Shown piece by piece: positions 52,025 to 60,954 of a DNA stretch of 64,000 nt. This DNA is from Planctomycetota bacterium (GTDB lineage Bacteria > Planctomycetota > UBA1135). A program made the translations under genes and the position numbers. Location: assembly GCA_002705055.1 (NCBI GenBank), contig PAHY01000063.1, positions 79,808 to 143,807 on the forward strand, given 5' to 3'. The notes beneath the pieces were generated by a model. It saw only the letters and a list, made by a program, of their open reading frames with translations, did no database searches and had not been told where the DNA came from. The stretch's first letter is position 1, and each line of letters opens with the position of its first letter.

Positions 52025-55000
52025 AGCTCCTCTCGCTCCTCGCCCTGCTCCCGCTGCTTGGCTCGTTGCCCACTCCGGTCGCGACGAACGGTGGCGATCC
52101 TTTCATTGAGAAGTATCTCAGCACCGCCGAGCGCCATCGGGCTGAAGGCGACGCAGTGCAGGCCCGCGCGGCCGTCGAACGCGCGCTCGAGCGCGATGAC
52201 AAGCACTTGGGCTGCTTGAAGATCCTGGCCGAGCTCGCGGTCGAAGGCGATGACCTCGACACCGCTGCCTGGGCCTATCACCGCTGGCTGCAGGTGGTCG
52301 AGTCGGCCGAGAAGCTGCCGGTCTCGCGCAGCGAACGCAAGGCGGTGCTCGAGGCGCTGGCCCTGGTCGACGAGCGCGCGGAGGACTTCCGCTCGCTGAC
52401 GGACGATCACCTGAAGGAGCTGCACAAGCTGGCCAAGGCGCACGCCAAGCGCGGCCGGCTGCACTCGGCGCTCGAGGTCTACGCCGAGATCCTGCTGATC
52501 GACGTCTTCAACGCCGAGGCGCGCGCGGCGGTCAAGAACATCCGCCGCACCGGCGGCGAGGACGTCGCAGTCGAAGATGCCTTCGCCGGCGCCGGCGATC
52601 CCACCGAGGGCCTCGACCCCGAGTGGCTGGCGGAAGAGAACGCCAAGCACGAAGAGTGGGAGAACGCCTGGACCAAGGAAACGGACAACTACCGCTACCG
52701 CACCAACGCCGGCTTCTTGGTGCTGCAGACCAGCTCGATCGCGATGGAGCAGATGAACCGCGCCTACCGCAAGTTCTTCCGCTTCAAGGAAGACGGCGGC
52801 GCGACGCCGAAGATCGAGGTGCGGGTCTACAAGAATCGCGACGAGTACCTGGAGTACAACAACCTGCCCGAGAACGACTGGACGGGCGGCTTCTTCAACG
52901 GCAGCACGGTGCAGACCTTCCTGGGTGGCCCATCTGGCCAGGAGACGATCCGCCAGATGTACGGCACCCTCTTCCACGAGGCGGCTCACCAGTTCGTCTC
53001 GCTGACCGGCCGCGGCGGCGTGCCCGGCTGGCTCAACGAGGCCTACGCCAGCTTCTTTGAAGGCACGACCATTCTGTCGAATGGTTCGGTGCGCTGGAAC
53101 CAGGTGCCCACCCATCGTCTGTTCCCGCTCGCGCGACGCATGGAGCAGGGCTGGATGACCGGCCCCAGCGATGGCGTGCGTGATGAGGCTGGCGAGTGGG
53201 CGACCCCCACCACCGCGCCCACGCTGCGCATCCTGGTCGAGAACCAGTATCAGTGGGGTCCGCCTTGGTACGCCCCCACCTGGGGCGTCGTTTACTTTCT
53301 GTACAACCTGCGCGATGAAGACGGCAAGCTGATCTATCGCGACACGCTGAATGAGTACTACTACAGCGGGGCGCGTTCCGTGGGGCTGGACCAGCGCGTC
53401 GAGCACTTTGAGAACGTGGTCATCAAGGGGGCCCCGCTCTCGCCGGTCGAGGACATCGAAGGGCTCAACGAGCTGTGGCGCGACTGGATCCTCGAGCTGC
53501 GCGACATCCAGCTCGGTAAGACAGCGGCGCGCAAGAGCAACTTCGACTACGGCTTGGCTGCGCTCGCCCGCGGCGAGACCGACGAAGCGGTCGACTTCCT
53601 CGAAGAGGCATTTCTGCACACGCCGGAAGACCCGGAGGTGCTGTGGAAGCTGGCCGGCGCGCTTGAGAACACCGACGCCGAGGACCGCGCCGCGGCGATG
53701 TACCTGCAGTTCGTCCGCGAGCTGGAGCTGCGCGGCCTCACGGAGGACGAGCGCTACCCGATCGCCAAGGAGAAGCTCACCGAGCTAGATCCGCTGTTCA
53801 GCGCGCACGCCAAGCTCAAGCGCAAGATGCTCGAGGAGGGCCTGGAGCTGGCCAAGAGCTATCGCGATCGTGATCTCCCGCTGATGGCGCTCGAGATCGC
53901 GCGTCGCATGAGCGCCCAGTTCTCGCTGCCGGAAGCGCTCGACTTCTACATCGAGATCGCCAGCGAGACCGGGCGCAGCCTGGCGCGCTGGAAGGTGGCC
54001 TACAACGAGCTCGACCTCGAAGGCTGGTCGGGTAGCGAGCACTACGGCGCCTACGGCCGCATGCTAGTCGCTGACGTCAAGGACGACGGCGCCACCGGGC
54101 GCGCCGCCGACCAGATCTTCACCGCCGACCTCACCTATGACGCCGCCTTCGACGGTGACTACTCGCTCGAGGCGCAGCTGCGTTTCGACGAGGGCGCGAC
54201 CATCGCCGGCCTGACCTTCGGCCGCAAGGACGCCAACACCACCCACGCGGTGATCCTGCACCCCAGCGGTTTCCTGGACATCAGCACCAAGGACGGCGGC
54301 ACCTGGACCTACCGCGATCACCGCTCGGTCAATCTGCCCGGCGAGTGGCAGACCCTGCGGATCGACTTGGTCGGCAAGACCCTCGACGTCTACCTCAACA
54401 ACCGGTACATCCGCTCGATCGAGATGCCTTCGCGGGACTCGGTCCAGGGTGGCTTCGGCCTCATCACCGGCACTGGCAAGGTCTCCTACCGCGACCTGCG
54501 CTTCCTGGCGCGCGACCCCTACGACCCGGCCGCCCGTATCGAGCGCGAGCTGGCGCTGGCCAAGGTCGCCAGCAGCGAGATCGCCCGCCCCGAAGGCACC
54601 TTCACCGGCTTCGCGCCGCCGGCCTTCCACGAGGACCTGCGCTGGCTGCAAGGCGACGCGGTGACGCTGGAAGAGCTGCACGGCGCGCCGGCCGCGATCG
54701 TGTTCTGGTCCAAGGCCCAGGAAGACGCGATTCCCACCGGGGCCTACTACGCCCATCTGGCCAAGACCTACGCTGAGTTCGACATGAAGTGGGTCGTCGT
54801 CATCGGCGGCGAGCACAAGCCCGCGCAGATCCAGGCCATGCTCAAGGAGCACCCGATGCCGGGCGTGCACGTGGCCTACGACACCAACTTCGAGTTCTAC
54901 AAGTCCGCGCACGTCGTGCCGGGCGGCTGGGGGCTGCCGCGCATCCTGGTGCTCGACGTCGACGGCAAGGTCACCTGGGAAGGCGACCCGGGCCTGATCC

Positions 55001-55671
55001 CCGGCCGCGGCTGGAAGGACGGCGACGGCGAGACTTATCTCGACGGCCCGATCAAGGAGATCATCGAGAAGCGTCGGCTGAAGGAGATTCGCCGCTTCGC
55101 CCCCGAGCTGCCGAAGGCGCGCAAGCTGGCGCAGGCCGGCATGCTGGCCCAGGCCTGGAGCACGATCCGCCCGCTGGCCGAACTCGACGCCAGCTTCTCG
55201 CCGACGGTGCAGGCCGCCCGGGATCTGCGTGACTTCCTAGAAGGCGCCGGCGCGCAGCTGCTCGCCGAGGCAGAAACGCAGGCTGCCGAGGGCTATCCGC
55301 TGCGCGCGGCCGCGCTGCTGGAGAAGGTCGCGACGGACTTCCTGGGCACCTCGACCGGCGATCTGGCTGCGGGCCGTCTCAACGACCTGCAGCGCGACGA
55401 CGCGTATCGCGAAGTCAAGCGGGCCTGGCGCGCGATGGACAAGGCCTGGAAGAGCGCCGAGCGCGACAAGCCGGCCGCCGAGATCCTCCCGGATCTTGAT
55501 GCCGCCCTCGCCGAGAGCGAGCTGGCAGAGATCCAGGTGATCCGCGAAGCGCTGCGCGCCGCGCTGTTCCGCGACGGCAACCCGGGCTTCATGGAAACAT
55601 GGAGGCAGCTCTCTCCTGAGGGCTACCTCCAAGTGCGCCTGGAAGCGCTCGCCGCCGAGCTGGCCGACTAG
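52021..55671 (+). CDS. Large exported protein: TPR, gluzincin peptidase, LamG-like and thioredoxin-like domains
   Basis: 1216 residues with a signal peptide (MKLLSLLALLPLLGSLPTPV). Residues 25-190 are TPR-like. A zinc peptidase domain of the DUF1570-like kind has HEAAH at 319-323 and the ligand Glu in WLNEAYASFFEG near 340. Residues 500-640 are TPR-like again. Residues 700-830 are a jelly-roll LamG/DUF1080-like domain (YSLEAQLRFDEGATIAGLTFGR; RTLRIDL-like TLRIDLVGKTLDVYLNNRYI). Residues about 866-1010 have the TlpA/thioredoxin order (AAIVFWSKAQEDAIPTG; GVHVAYDTNFEFYKSAHVV; WGLPRILVLDVDGKV), but the CxxC position reads SKAQ. A helical tail follows. The combination suggests extracellular polymer or peptide handling; the substrate is unknown. 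Confidence 0.8.
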   Translation: MKLLSLLALLPLLGSLPTPVATNGGDPFIEKYLSTAERHRAEGDAVQARAAVERALERDDKHLGCLKILAELAVEGDDLDTAAWAYHRWLQVVESAEKLPVSRSERKAVLEALALVDERAEDFRSLTDDHLKELHKLAKAHAKRGRLHSALEVYAEILLIDVFNAEARAAVKNIRRTGGEDVAVEDAFAGAGDPTEGLDPEWLAEENAKHEEWENAWTKETDNYRYRTNAGFLVLQTSSIAMEQMNRAYRKFFRFKEDGGATPKIEVRVYKNRDEYLEYNNLPENDWTGGFFNGSTVQTFLGGPSGQETIRQMYGTLFHEAAHQFVSLTGRGGVPGWLNEAYASFFEGTTILSNGSVRWNQVPTHRLFPLARRMEQGWMTGPSDGVRDEAGEWATPTTAPTLRILVENQYQWGPPWYAPTWGVVYFLYNLRDEDGKLIYRDTLNEYYYSGARSVGLDQRVEHFENVVIKGAPLSPVEDIEGLNELWRDWILELRDIQLGKTAARKSNFDYGLAALARGETDEAVDFLEEAFLHTPEDPEVLWKLAGALENTDAEDRAAAMYLQFVRELELRGLTEDERYPIAKEKLTELDPLFSAHAKLKRKMLEEGLELAKSYRDRDLPLMALEIARRMSAQFSLPEALDFYIEIASETGRSLARWKVAYNELDLEGWSGSEHYGAYGRMLVADVKDDGATGRAADQIFTADLTYDAAFDGDYSLEAQLRFDEGATIAGLTFGRKDANTTHAVILHPSGFLDISTKDGGTWTYRDHRSVNLPGEWQTLRIDLVGKTLDVYLNNRYIRSIEMPSRDSVQGGFGLITGTGKVSYRDLRFLARDPYDPAARIERELALAKVASSEIARPEGTFTGFAPPAFHEDLRWLQGDAVTLEELHGAPAAIVFWSKAQEDAIPTGAYYAHLAKTYAEFDMKWVVVIGGEHKPAQIQAMLKEHPMPGVHVAYDTNFEFYKSAHVVPGGWGLPRILVLDVDGKVTWEGDPGLIPGRGWKDGDGETYLDGPIKEIIEKRRLKEIRRFAPELPKARKLAQAGMLAQAWSTIRPLAELDASFSPTVQAARDLRDFLEGAGAQLLAEAETQAAEGYPLRAAALLEKVATDFLGTSTGDLAAGRLNDLQRDDAYREVKRAWRAMDKAWKSAERDKPAAEILPDLDAALAESELAEIQVIREALRAALFRDGNPGFMETWRQLSPEGYLQVRLEALAAELAD

Positions 55672-57401
55672 CCTTCGCTCAGCTTGACCTTCGGCTGCTC
55701 CGCGAGCGGCTTCAGTTCCTTGTCCGCGAAGGCGGGGAAGTCCTCGGCAATCCGCGTCGCGCGGAACAGGGACCAGGGCGGAATGCCGCCCCCGCGGCGC
55801 TGCGGCCGCTGCTGGCCGTCGCCCTGCTGGGCACCGTCACCGCCATCACCCTGCTGCGCGGGCGGCGGTCCGGGAGGGCCTCCGCGGCCAGGAGGCGGCC
55901 CCGGGGGACCTCCGCGCCCCGGAGGAGGTCCGGCTCCCGGAGGCGGTCCGGCGGGACGGTCGCCGGCGCGCGGCGGGCCGTCGCCGTCCGGCTTGGCCGC
56001 GTCGGCATTGAGCGCCGGCTTGCCCTGGCCCGGCGGGTTGATGAGCACCGGGTCCCCCCACGGCGACAGATACTCCCAGACGATCTCGCCCGCGGGAGTG
56101 ACCTCGAAGACGCGGCCGTCCGCCCCTTCGCAGATCAGCGTGTGGCCGTTCGGCAGCCGCTGCGCGCCCGAGATGAAGCTGGAGTAGAACTCGGTGTTGT
56201 CCGCGCTGCCATAGCGCCAGATCGGCTTGTTCGGCAGCAGGTGACCGTTGTCGTCGAACTCGAGCTCCTTACCCGCCTTGAAATCGGCGAAGGCGATCTC
56301 GTCGACGCTCGACCACGGATCGCCCGGGCGGCCCTGTCCGTTGTTGTAGACCAGGATGTTCCCGGCCCCGGGGAGGCCCGGGTCGATGAACTGCGCGTCG
56401 TGCTGGAAGAACAGCTGGCGATGCTCCAGGCCGCCGCGGCCATAAGCCTGCGGGTGGCCGTAGCGGAAGACCAGCCGGCCGCCCCGCCCAAAGTTGCCGC
56501 CCTGGTCGGTCGCGGCCTCCGCGGTGGTGGTCGAGTGGTCGATCACCCAGAACTCATTGAAGCGCCGCACGCTGATGACGATCAGATCGCGCACGGGGTC
56601 GTAGTCGATGCCGTTGGAGTGCATCCAGTCCGAGGACCCGCGCACCTGCGGGCGGCCGTCCTGATCCGGGCTGAGGTAGCCCAGCGCGATCAGACGCTTG
56701 CGCTCTTCCTCTGTGAGCTCCTCCTTCTCGCCTTCGCCGTTGATGTCAACGCGGCCGGGGTCTTCCCAGATCTCGCCGTAGGCCGGGCCGTCCTCGATGC
56801 GGTTCTGCACGATGTGGTCCCAGGTATTCCAGCGCCACACTTCTTCGCCGCCGCGCGGCATGGTGCGCTTGATCTCGATGATCGAATCCGGCCAAAGGTT
56901 GCCTTCGCCGAGCAGCGCCGGGTCCTTGCCGTGGGCCAGCGCGACCTCGCGCTCGATCTCATTCCATTCGATGAAGAGCAGATTGCCGTTGGGCATGACG
57001 GCGAAGTCGTGGTGCATCAGCTTCTCGGCGTCGTTCCACTCCATGCTCCAGAGCAGTTCGCCATCCCAGCTCCACTCCTCAAGGATGCCGCCTTCGCCGC
57101 CCCCTTTGAAGGTCGGGTTGTTCTGCGGACGCGCGGCGCGGAACAGATTGCCGTTCGGCATCAAGTAGACCGAATTGCCGGGCGGCAGATCGTGCTCCCA
57201 CATGTGGACGACCTGGCCGTCCATGTCGAGCAGGAAAGTCCGCTTGTCCATCAGCGGACAGATCAGGGTGTAGCCGTCGAAGGCCGCGTCCTTGTGAATC
57301 GTGATGCCGCGTTCGGGTTCGGGCGCGGCATCCGGGGCCGGCTCTTGCCAGACGGGCATCGCCAGCACAGCGGCCAGCATGGAGGGGGGCAGCAGGATCA
57401 T
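55668..57401 (-). CDS. Arylsulfotransferase-like exported beta-propeller with Pro/Gly-rich insert
   Basis: 577 residues with a signal-like N-terminus (MILLPPSMLAAVLAMPVW). The repeated blades read GYTLICPLMDKRTFLLDMDGQVVHMWEHD, VYLMPNGNLFRAARP, DFAVMPNGNLLFIEWNE, DWMHSNGIDYDPVRDLIVIS and AQRLPNGHTLICEGADGRVFEV, the pattern of bacterial arylsulfotransferases (PF05935/PF14269). The family moves sulfate between phenols via a histidine; candidates here are in LMHHDF and DWMHSNG. Before the last 50 residues lies a collagen-like Pro/Gly run. The stop shares CTAG with the convergent 52021 gene. A TAGGGT lies nine bases before the ATG. Confidence 0.8.
   Translation of the reverse strand: MILLPPSMLAAVLAMPVWQEPAPDAAPEPERGITIHKDAAFDGYTLICPLMDKRTFLLDMDGQVVHMWEHDLPPGNSVYLMPNGNLFRAARPQNNPTFKGGGEGGILEEWSWDGELLWSMEWNDAEKLMHHDFAVMPNGNLLFIEWNEIEREVALAHGKDPALLGEGNLWPDSIIEIKRTMPRGGEEVWRWNTWDHIVQNRIEDGPAYGEIWEDPGRVDINGEGEKEELTEEERKRLIALGYLSPDQDGRPQVRGSSDWMHSNGIDYDPVRDLIVISVRRFNEFWVIDHSTTTAEAATDQGGNFGRGGRLVFRYGHPQAYGRGGLEHRQLFFQHDAQFIDPGLPGAGNILVYNNGQGRPGDPWSSVDEIAFADFKAGKELEFDDNGHLLPNKPIWRYGSADNTEFYSSFISGAQRLPNGHTLICEGADGRVFEVTPAGEIVWEYLSPWGDPVLINPPGQGKPALNADAAKPDGDGPPRAGDRPAGPPPGAGPPPGRGGPPGPPPGRGGPPGPPPAQQGDGGDGAQQGDGQQRPQRRGGGIPPWSLFRATRIAEDFPAFADKELKPLAEQPKVKLSEG
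55861..55953 (-). repeat. Imperfect Pro/Gly-coding repeat
   Basis: A low-complexity tract of GGAGG/CCGGG units within the arylsulfotransferase-like gene. It codes for copies of PPPGRGGPPG and related units. It is in frame, so it is probably a flexible linker before the C-terminal segment. Confidence 0.75.
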
Positions 57402-57410
57402 GGTGCTCCA

Positions 57411-57416
57411 ACCCTA
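57411..57416 (-). promoter_or_regulatory. -10-like TAGGGT before the arylsulfotransferase-like gene
   Basis: Minus-strand TAGGGT, nine bases before the ATG. Two small hairpins (57418-57441 and 57443-57464) lie just upstream, after the previous gene's stop; neither has a T-tract. Confidence 0.4.
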
Positions 57417-57474
57417 GCGTGCCGTCGGAGGTTTCGGCACGTGCAAGGGTGAACGCATCCTTGCGGATCGCGCG

Positions 57475-58344
57475 TCAGGAGATCCAGTGCGAGACGTCAA
57501 AGAGCAGCCAGCGCCCTGCTTCTTCGCGAAAACACAACTCTGCGCCCTGAAAGGGCCCGGTGGAGACACCCAATTCGACATCCCACTCGGGCAGGGCCGC
57601 ATCATCGCCGCGTCCTGAGCGCACCTCCGTCAACCGAGTGGAGTTCCCCGAGCGCAGCACGCCGAGCCAGCCTTCCCTGTGTTCAATCGAGTCCCAGGGA
57701 AGCTCCACGTTTCCGATGGAATCGACCTCCTTCCGGCCGAGAGCCTGAAACAAAGAAAGCGCGCGCGCTGGGGTGATGTCCCCCGAGGTGGAGTACTCCC
57801 AGACATGGTCTCCGGCCCGAAAGTACTGCACCGTGCGCACATCCCAATAGGACGGGGATGCCCAGAACTCCTGCGTCGCGCGCCACGCGCCCCGCTTCTG
57901 CGGCGGCCAGTCCGCATCCTCGTCCTCCCAGCCATCATTGCTGACCATCAGAGTGCGGTGGGTCCGTGTTCCGGTGACCGGGTCTTCGAGCGCAGGCGCT
58001 TCGACCCGCACTCGCCAGAGCGTCCCCGGATGGGAAAAGTTGCCCGCGACGAGACGGGCGGGCTCCCGTAATCCAAACTCTGCCGCGACCGCGAGGATAG
58101 CATCGACGTCGCTCGGGCTCAGCTCCACTCCGTCACGCACCTTCACCTCGAGTTTGTCGCGCGACCAGGGAGCTCGCTCGCGCGGCTCGTAGCGTGGCGG
58201 GCTCCACGCCGCCAGATCCGACTCCAACTGCGAGCCGGCCTCAAACTCGGCGCTTGGCGCGGGCGCTGGATTGGGCGCCGAACCGTCACAGGAGGCCGCG
58301 CCGAGTGTGACCACAAGAAGAAGCCGAGTGCCAGTCGCTCGCAT
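57475..58344 (-). CDS. Lipoprotein, unknown function
   Basis: 289 residues with a lipoprotein signal (LLLVVTLGAASCDG, lipobox Cys near residue 19) and a proline/alanine linker. The mature part contains VELSPSDVDAILAVAAEFGL, then strands around WRVRVEAPALEDPVTGTRTHRTLMVSND and DVRTVQYFRAGDHVWEYSTSGD. I do not recognise a family. Base composition looks a little less GC-rich than the neighbours. A TAGGCT is six bases before the ATG. Confidence 0.65.
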   Translation of the reverse strand: MRATGTRLLLVVTLGAASCDGSAPNPAPAPSAEFEAGSQLESDLAAWSPPRYEPRERAPWSRDKLEVKVRDGVELSPSDVDAILAVAAEFGLREPARLVAGNFSHPGTLWRVRVEAPALEDPVTGTRTHRTLMVSNDGWEDEDADWPPQKRGAWRATQEFWASPSYWDVRTVQYFRAGDHVWEYSTSGDITPARALSLFQALGRKEVDSIGNVELPWDSIEHREGWLGVLRSGNSTRLTEVRSGRGDDAALPEWDVELGVSTGPFQGAELCFREEAGRWLLFDVSHWIS

Positions 58345-58350
58345 GATGCG

Positions 58351-58356
58351 AGCCTA
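58351..58356 (-). promoter_or_regulatory. -10-like TAGGCT before the 58344 lipoprotein
   Basis: Minus-strand TAGGCT, six bases before the ATG, in the short gap after the lysine aminotransferase gene. Confidence 0.4.
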
Positions 58357-58390
58357 ACCGGCACTCGGCCATTTCGGTTCGAAGAACTTC

Positions 58391-59725
58391 CTACAGCGCC
58401 TTCAGCGACTCCGCGGTGAGCTCGAGGCACTTGTCGGTGTCGGCGTCGGTGATCGCGAGGTGCGGGCGGAAGCGCACCGTGCGATCGCCGGAAGATAGGC
58501 CGATCAGGCCGTGCTTCATCATCTTGTGCAGCAGCGCATTGCGCTGCGCGCCGTCGGGCATGTCGAAGGCCATGATCAGACCCTGGCCGCGCACGTTGCT
58601 GACGCGGTCATCGCCGTCGGCGATCTGCTGCATGCCTTCCAGCCAGCGCTTGCCCTGCGCCGCGGCGTTGTCGGCCAGCTTCTCGTCGCGGATGACCTCG
58701 AGCACGCGGGTGGCGCGCACCATGTCAACCAGGTTGCCGCCCCAGGTCGAGTTGATCCGGCTCGACTTCTGGAAGCAGTTGTCCGGCACCAGATCGACCT
58801 TCGGGCCGGCGACGATGCCGCACTGCTGCGACTTCTTGCCGAAGGCCCAGAGATCCGGCTGAATGCCGTATTGCTGCCACGCCCACGGGGTGCCCGAGCC
58901 AAAGAAGCCGGTCTGCACCTCGTCGACGATGAACAGGCAGTCGTACTTTTCGCAGCGCGCCTGCAGCGCCTGCAGGAACTCGGGGCGGAAGTGACGGTCG
59001 CCGCCTTCGCACTGAATGGTCTCGATCAGGATCGCCGCGATGTCATCGCCGTCCTTCTCGAAGGCTGCGTCGATCATGGCCAGCGCGCAAGCCTCTTCGC
59101 CGATCAGCTTCTGCAGCCCTTCTTCGGTGATCGGAAACTCGATCGCCGGGGCGACGCAGCGCGGCCAGTCCTGGAACTTCGGGAAGTAGTCGACCTTGTC
59201 CGGTAGCGTGTTGGTGAGCGACAGGGTGTAGCCCGAGCGGCCGTGGAAGGCCTTCTCGAAGTGCAGGATCTTGTTGCCGACGTCGTACTGCACGCCCTTG
59301 GCGCGGTTGCGGCGGATCTTCCAGTCGGTCGCGACCTTGATGCAGTTCTCGACCGCCAGCGCGCCGCCGTCGATGAAGAACATGTGCTTGTAGGGCTCGG
59401 GGATCGCGATCTCGCCCATCGCCTGGACGAACTCGGCCATCTCGGTGGTGTACAGGTCCGAGTTGGCCGGGCGGTTGACGACGGCGTTCGCTGCCTTGGC
59501 CAGGAACTCTTCGTTGCGCAGCGCGGGGTGGTTCCAGCCAATCGGGGTCGAGCCGAAGCAACCGAAGAAGTCGAGGAACTCGCGACCGGTGCGGCCATCA
59601 ACCAGAGTCGCGCCTTGCGAGCGTTCGAGGTCGAGGACGAAGGGATAGCCGTCGACCAGGATCCACTTGCCGAGGCTGTCGTGGACTTGATCGGGCGCGA
59701 TGCCGGGTTGGATGGCGGTGGTCAT
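58391..59725 (-). CDS. lat: L-lysine 6-aminotransferase (lysine epsilon-aminotransferase)
   Basis: This class III PLP enzyme converts lysine and 2-oxoglutarate to allysine (piperideine-6-carboxylate) and glutamate. It has 444 residues: FLDFFGCFGSTPIGWNHPAL, PANSDLYTTEMAEFVQAM, FFIDGGALAVENCIKVA, HFEKAFHGRSGYTLSLTNT, ETIQCEGGDRHFRPEFLQAL and CLFIVDEVQTGFFGSGTPWAWQQYGI. The PLP lysine is in LWAFGKKSQQCGIV. These are specific marks of the lysine enzyme rather than ornithine or GABA forms. Its start overlaps the stop of an aldehyde-dehydrogenase-like gene, a telling neighbour because allysine is normally oxidised by such an enzyme. Confidence 0.93.
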   Translation of the reverse strand: MTTAIQPGIAPDQVHDSLGKWILVDGYPFVLDLERSQGATLVDGRTGREFLDFFGCFGSTPIGWNHPALRNEEFLAKAANAVVNRPANSDLYTTEMAEFVQAMGEIAIPEPYKHMFFIDGGALAVENCIKVATDWKIRRNRAKGVQYDVGNKILHFEKAFHGRSGYTLSLTNTLPDKVDYFPKFQDWPRCVAPAIEFPITEEGLQKLIGEEACALAMIDAAFEKDGDDIAAILIETIQCEGGDRHFRPEFLQALQARCEKYDCLFIVDEVQTGFFGSGTPWAWQQYGIQPDLWAFGKKSQQCGIVAGPKVDLVPDNCFQKSSRINSTWGGNLVDMVRATRVLEVIRDEKLADNAAAQGKRWLEGMQQIADGDDRVSNVRGQGLIMAFDMPDGAQRNALLHKMMKHGLIGLSSGDRTVRFRPHLAITDADTDKCLELTAESLKAL

Positions 59726-60273
59726 GTTGCTTCAGGGTGCGGGGATGAATCGAGCTGGCCGTCGGCGTTGAGGTGATGGATCGTCACGGAGCCGGTGAGC
59801 GCAGCGAGGATCGGTGCGGCCGCGAGCTGGGCATCGTAGACGCCGAGCAGCGGGCCGACCGGGGCCTGGGCCTGAGCCAGGCGAGCATCCGCAGGCAGGT
59901 GGACGAGCAGCGTGGGCGCGTAGGCGCGGCGGCCGGAGGGCAGGCCGCCGGCGAGCAGCGCGGCGCCCTGATCGACGGCCCCGAGGACGGCGGCGTGGAC
60001 CGCGCTGGGGTCGGCCACGGTCTGCGCCGAGGCCGCGAGCACGCGGCTGCGCAAATGGTCGATCAGCGCCGGCGCCACCCGAGGATGGGCCCAGACCAGC
60101 GCCGGAGCGGCCAGGCTGGGGAGCCCCTGCCAGGTGCGGAAGATGGTCTCCGCCGCGGTCGCGGCGGGTGGAAAAGAGCCGCTCTCGCCCACCAGGAAGA
60201 CGGGGCGCGCCGGAGCCGCCGGGTGCGCCGAGGCACCCGAATCGGGGGCGGAGGTATCCTGAGCGTGGGTCAT
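59722..60273 (-). CDS. Aldehyde dehydrogenase-derived remnant protein
   Basis: 183 residues from ATG 60273. Residues about 75-160 follow the C-terminal lobe of aldehyde dehydrogenases: APALVWAHPRVAPALIDHLRSRVLA for the segment after the catalytic Cys, AVLGAVDQGAALLAGG, YAPTLLVHLPADARLAQAQAPVGPLLGVYD. The NAD-binding lobe is missing, and the catalytic Cys position reads Ala, so it cannot be an active dehydrogenase. The frame is clean, with 4-base coupling to lat, so it seems kept rather than decaying. The ATG shares a CATG with the proposed rnpA start. Confidence 0.55.
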   Translation of the reverse strand: MTHAQDTSAPDSGASAHPAAPARPVFLVGESGSFPPAATAAETIFRTWQGLPSLAAPALVWAHPRVAPALIDHLRSRVLAASAQTVADPSAVHAAVLGAVDQGAALLAGGLPSGRRAYAPTLLVHLPADARLAQAQAPVGPLLGVYDAQLAAAPILAALTGSVTIHHLNADGQLDSSPHPEAT

Positions 60274-60718
60274 GCAGAGCAAATCGCCGCGCGACGCCGC
60301 AGCCGAAAGGCCGGAAGCCCGGCTGCGCCTGCGCCACCCCCCTGCCTGCCACATGCGCAGCAGCCGGGATTTCTCCCGAGTCTACCGCACGGGGGTGCGC
60401 GTGCGCGGCTCCCTCATCTTACTCGTCGCGGCACCGTCTTTGAACCCCGGGCCTCCCCGCCTGGGCCTGTCGGTCGGCCGTAAGTTCAGCAAGAAGGCGG
60501 TTGTACGCAATCGCGCCCGACGCGTCTTCCGCGAAGCGTTCCGGCTGGCGCGCCCGGAACTACCGCCGCTCGACCTGGTGATGATCCCGATGGGCCCGCC
60601 GCGCAGCGATTTCCGAACTCCTGCCGCGCGCGCCGAGCTGATCGAGCTGGCTGCCCGGGCGATGGAGAAATGGGAACGCCGGGAGCAACGCCCCTCGCGG
60701 CGGGAGCAGCGCGGATGA
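60272..60718 (+). CDS. rnpA: Ribonuclease P protein component
   Basis: RnpA assists the RNase P RNA in maturing tRNA 5' ends. Core marks are RSSRDFSRVYRTGVRVRGSLILLVAAP, PRLGLSVGRKFSKKAVVRNRARRVFREAFR (the RNR helix) and DLVMIPM. The start is uncertain: ATG 60272 gives 148 residues with a longer head than usual, while ATG 60353 would remove the RLRLRH run that matches the family's RLR region. The TGA overlaps yidD as ATGA. No rpmH precedes it. Confidence 0.9.
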   Translation: MQSKSPRDAAAERPEARLRLRHPPACHMRSSRDFSRVYRTGVRVRGSLILLVAAPSLNPGPPRLGLSVGRKFSKKAVVRNRARRVFREAFRLARPELPPLDLVMIPMGPPRSDFRTPAARAELIELAARAMEKWERREQRPSRREQRG

Positions 60719-60954
60719 AACGCCTCCTGCTTCGCATGATCGGCTTCTATCAGCGCCGGATCTCCCCCGCCTTCGGCGCGCGCTGCCGCTTCCATCCCAG
60801 CTGCTCCAGCTACGCCAAGGAAGCGATCGAGGTGCACGGCGCCTTCAAGGGCTTCTTCCTGACCCTCTGGCGCCTGCTGCGCTGCCAACCGCTCTGCAAG
60901 GGCGGGTATGACCCGGTGCCATTGCCCAAGACATCAAAGCCGAGCGAAAGTTGA
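60715..60954 (+). CDS. yidD: Membrane protein insertion efficiency factor YidD
   Basis: 79 residues. FYQRRISPAFGARCRFHPSCSSYAKEAIEVHGAFKG and LRCQPLCKGGYDPVP are the family signature, including the conserved cysteines. YidD sits at the inner face of the membrane and aids YidC-dependent insertion. yidC, usually next, is absent here; two YcxB-like proteins follow instead, the first overlapping as TTGA. Confidence 0.95.
   Translation: MKRLLLRMIGFYQRRISPAFGARCRFHPSCSSYAKEAIEVHGAFKGFFLTLWRLLRCQPLCKGGYDPVPLPKTSKPSES

Noticed and set aside
55861-55953. CRISPR-like or intergenic repeat
   Set aside because: The repeat is in frame inside a gene, the units are imperfect, and there are no unique spacers.
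57418-57464. Two small hairpins after the 57475 gene as a terminator
   Set aside because: Stems are only 6-7 bp with 10-base loops and no T-tract; too weak to call.
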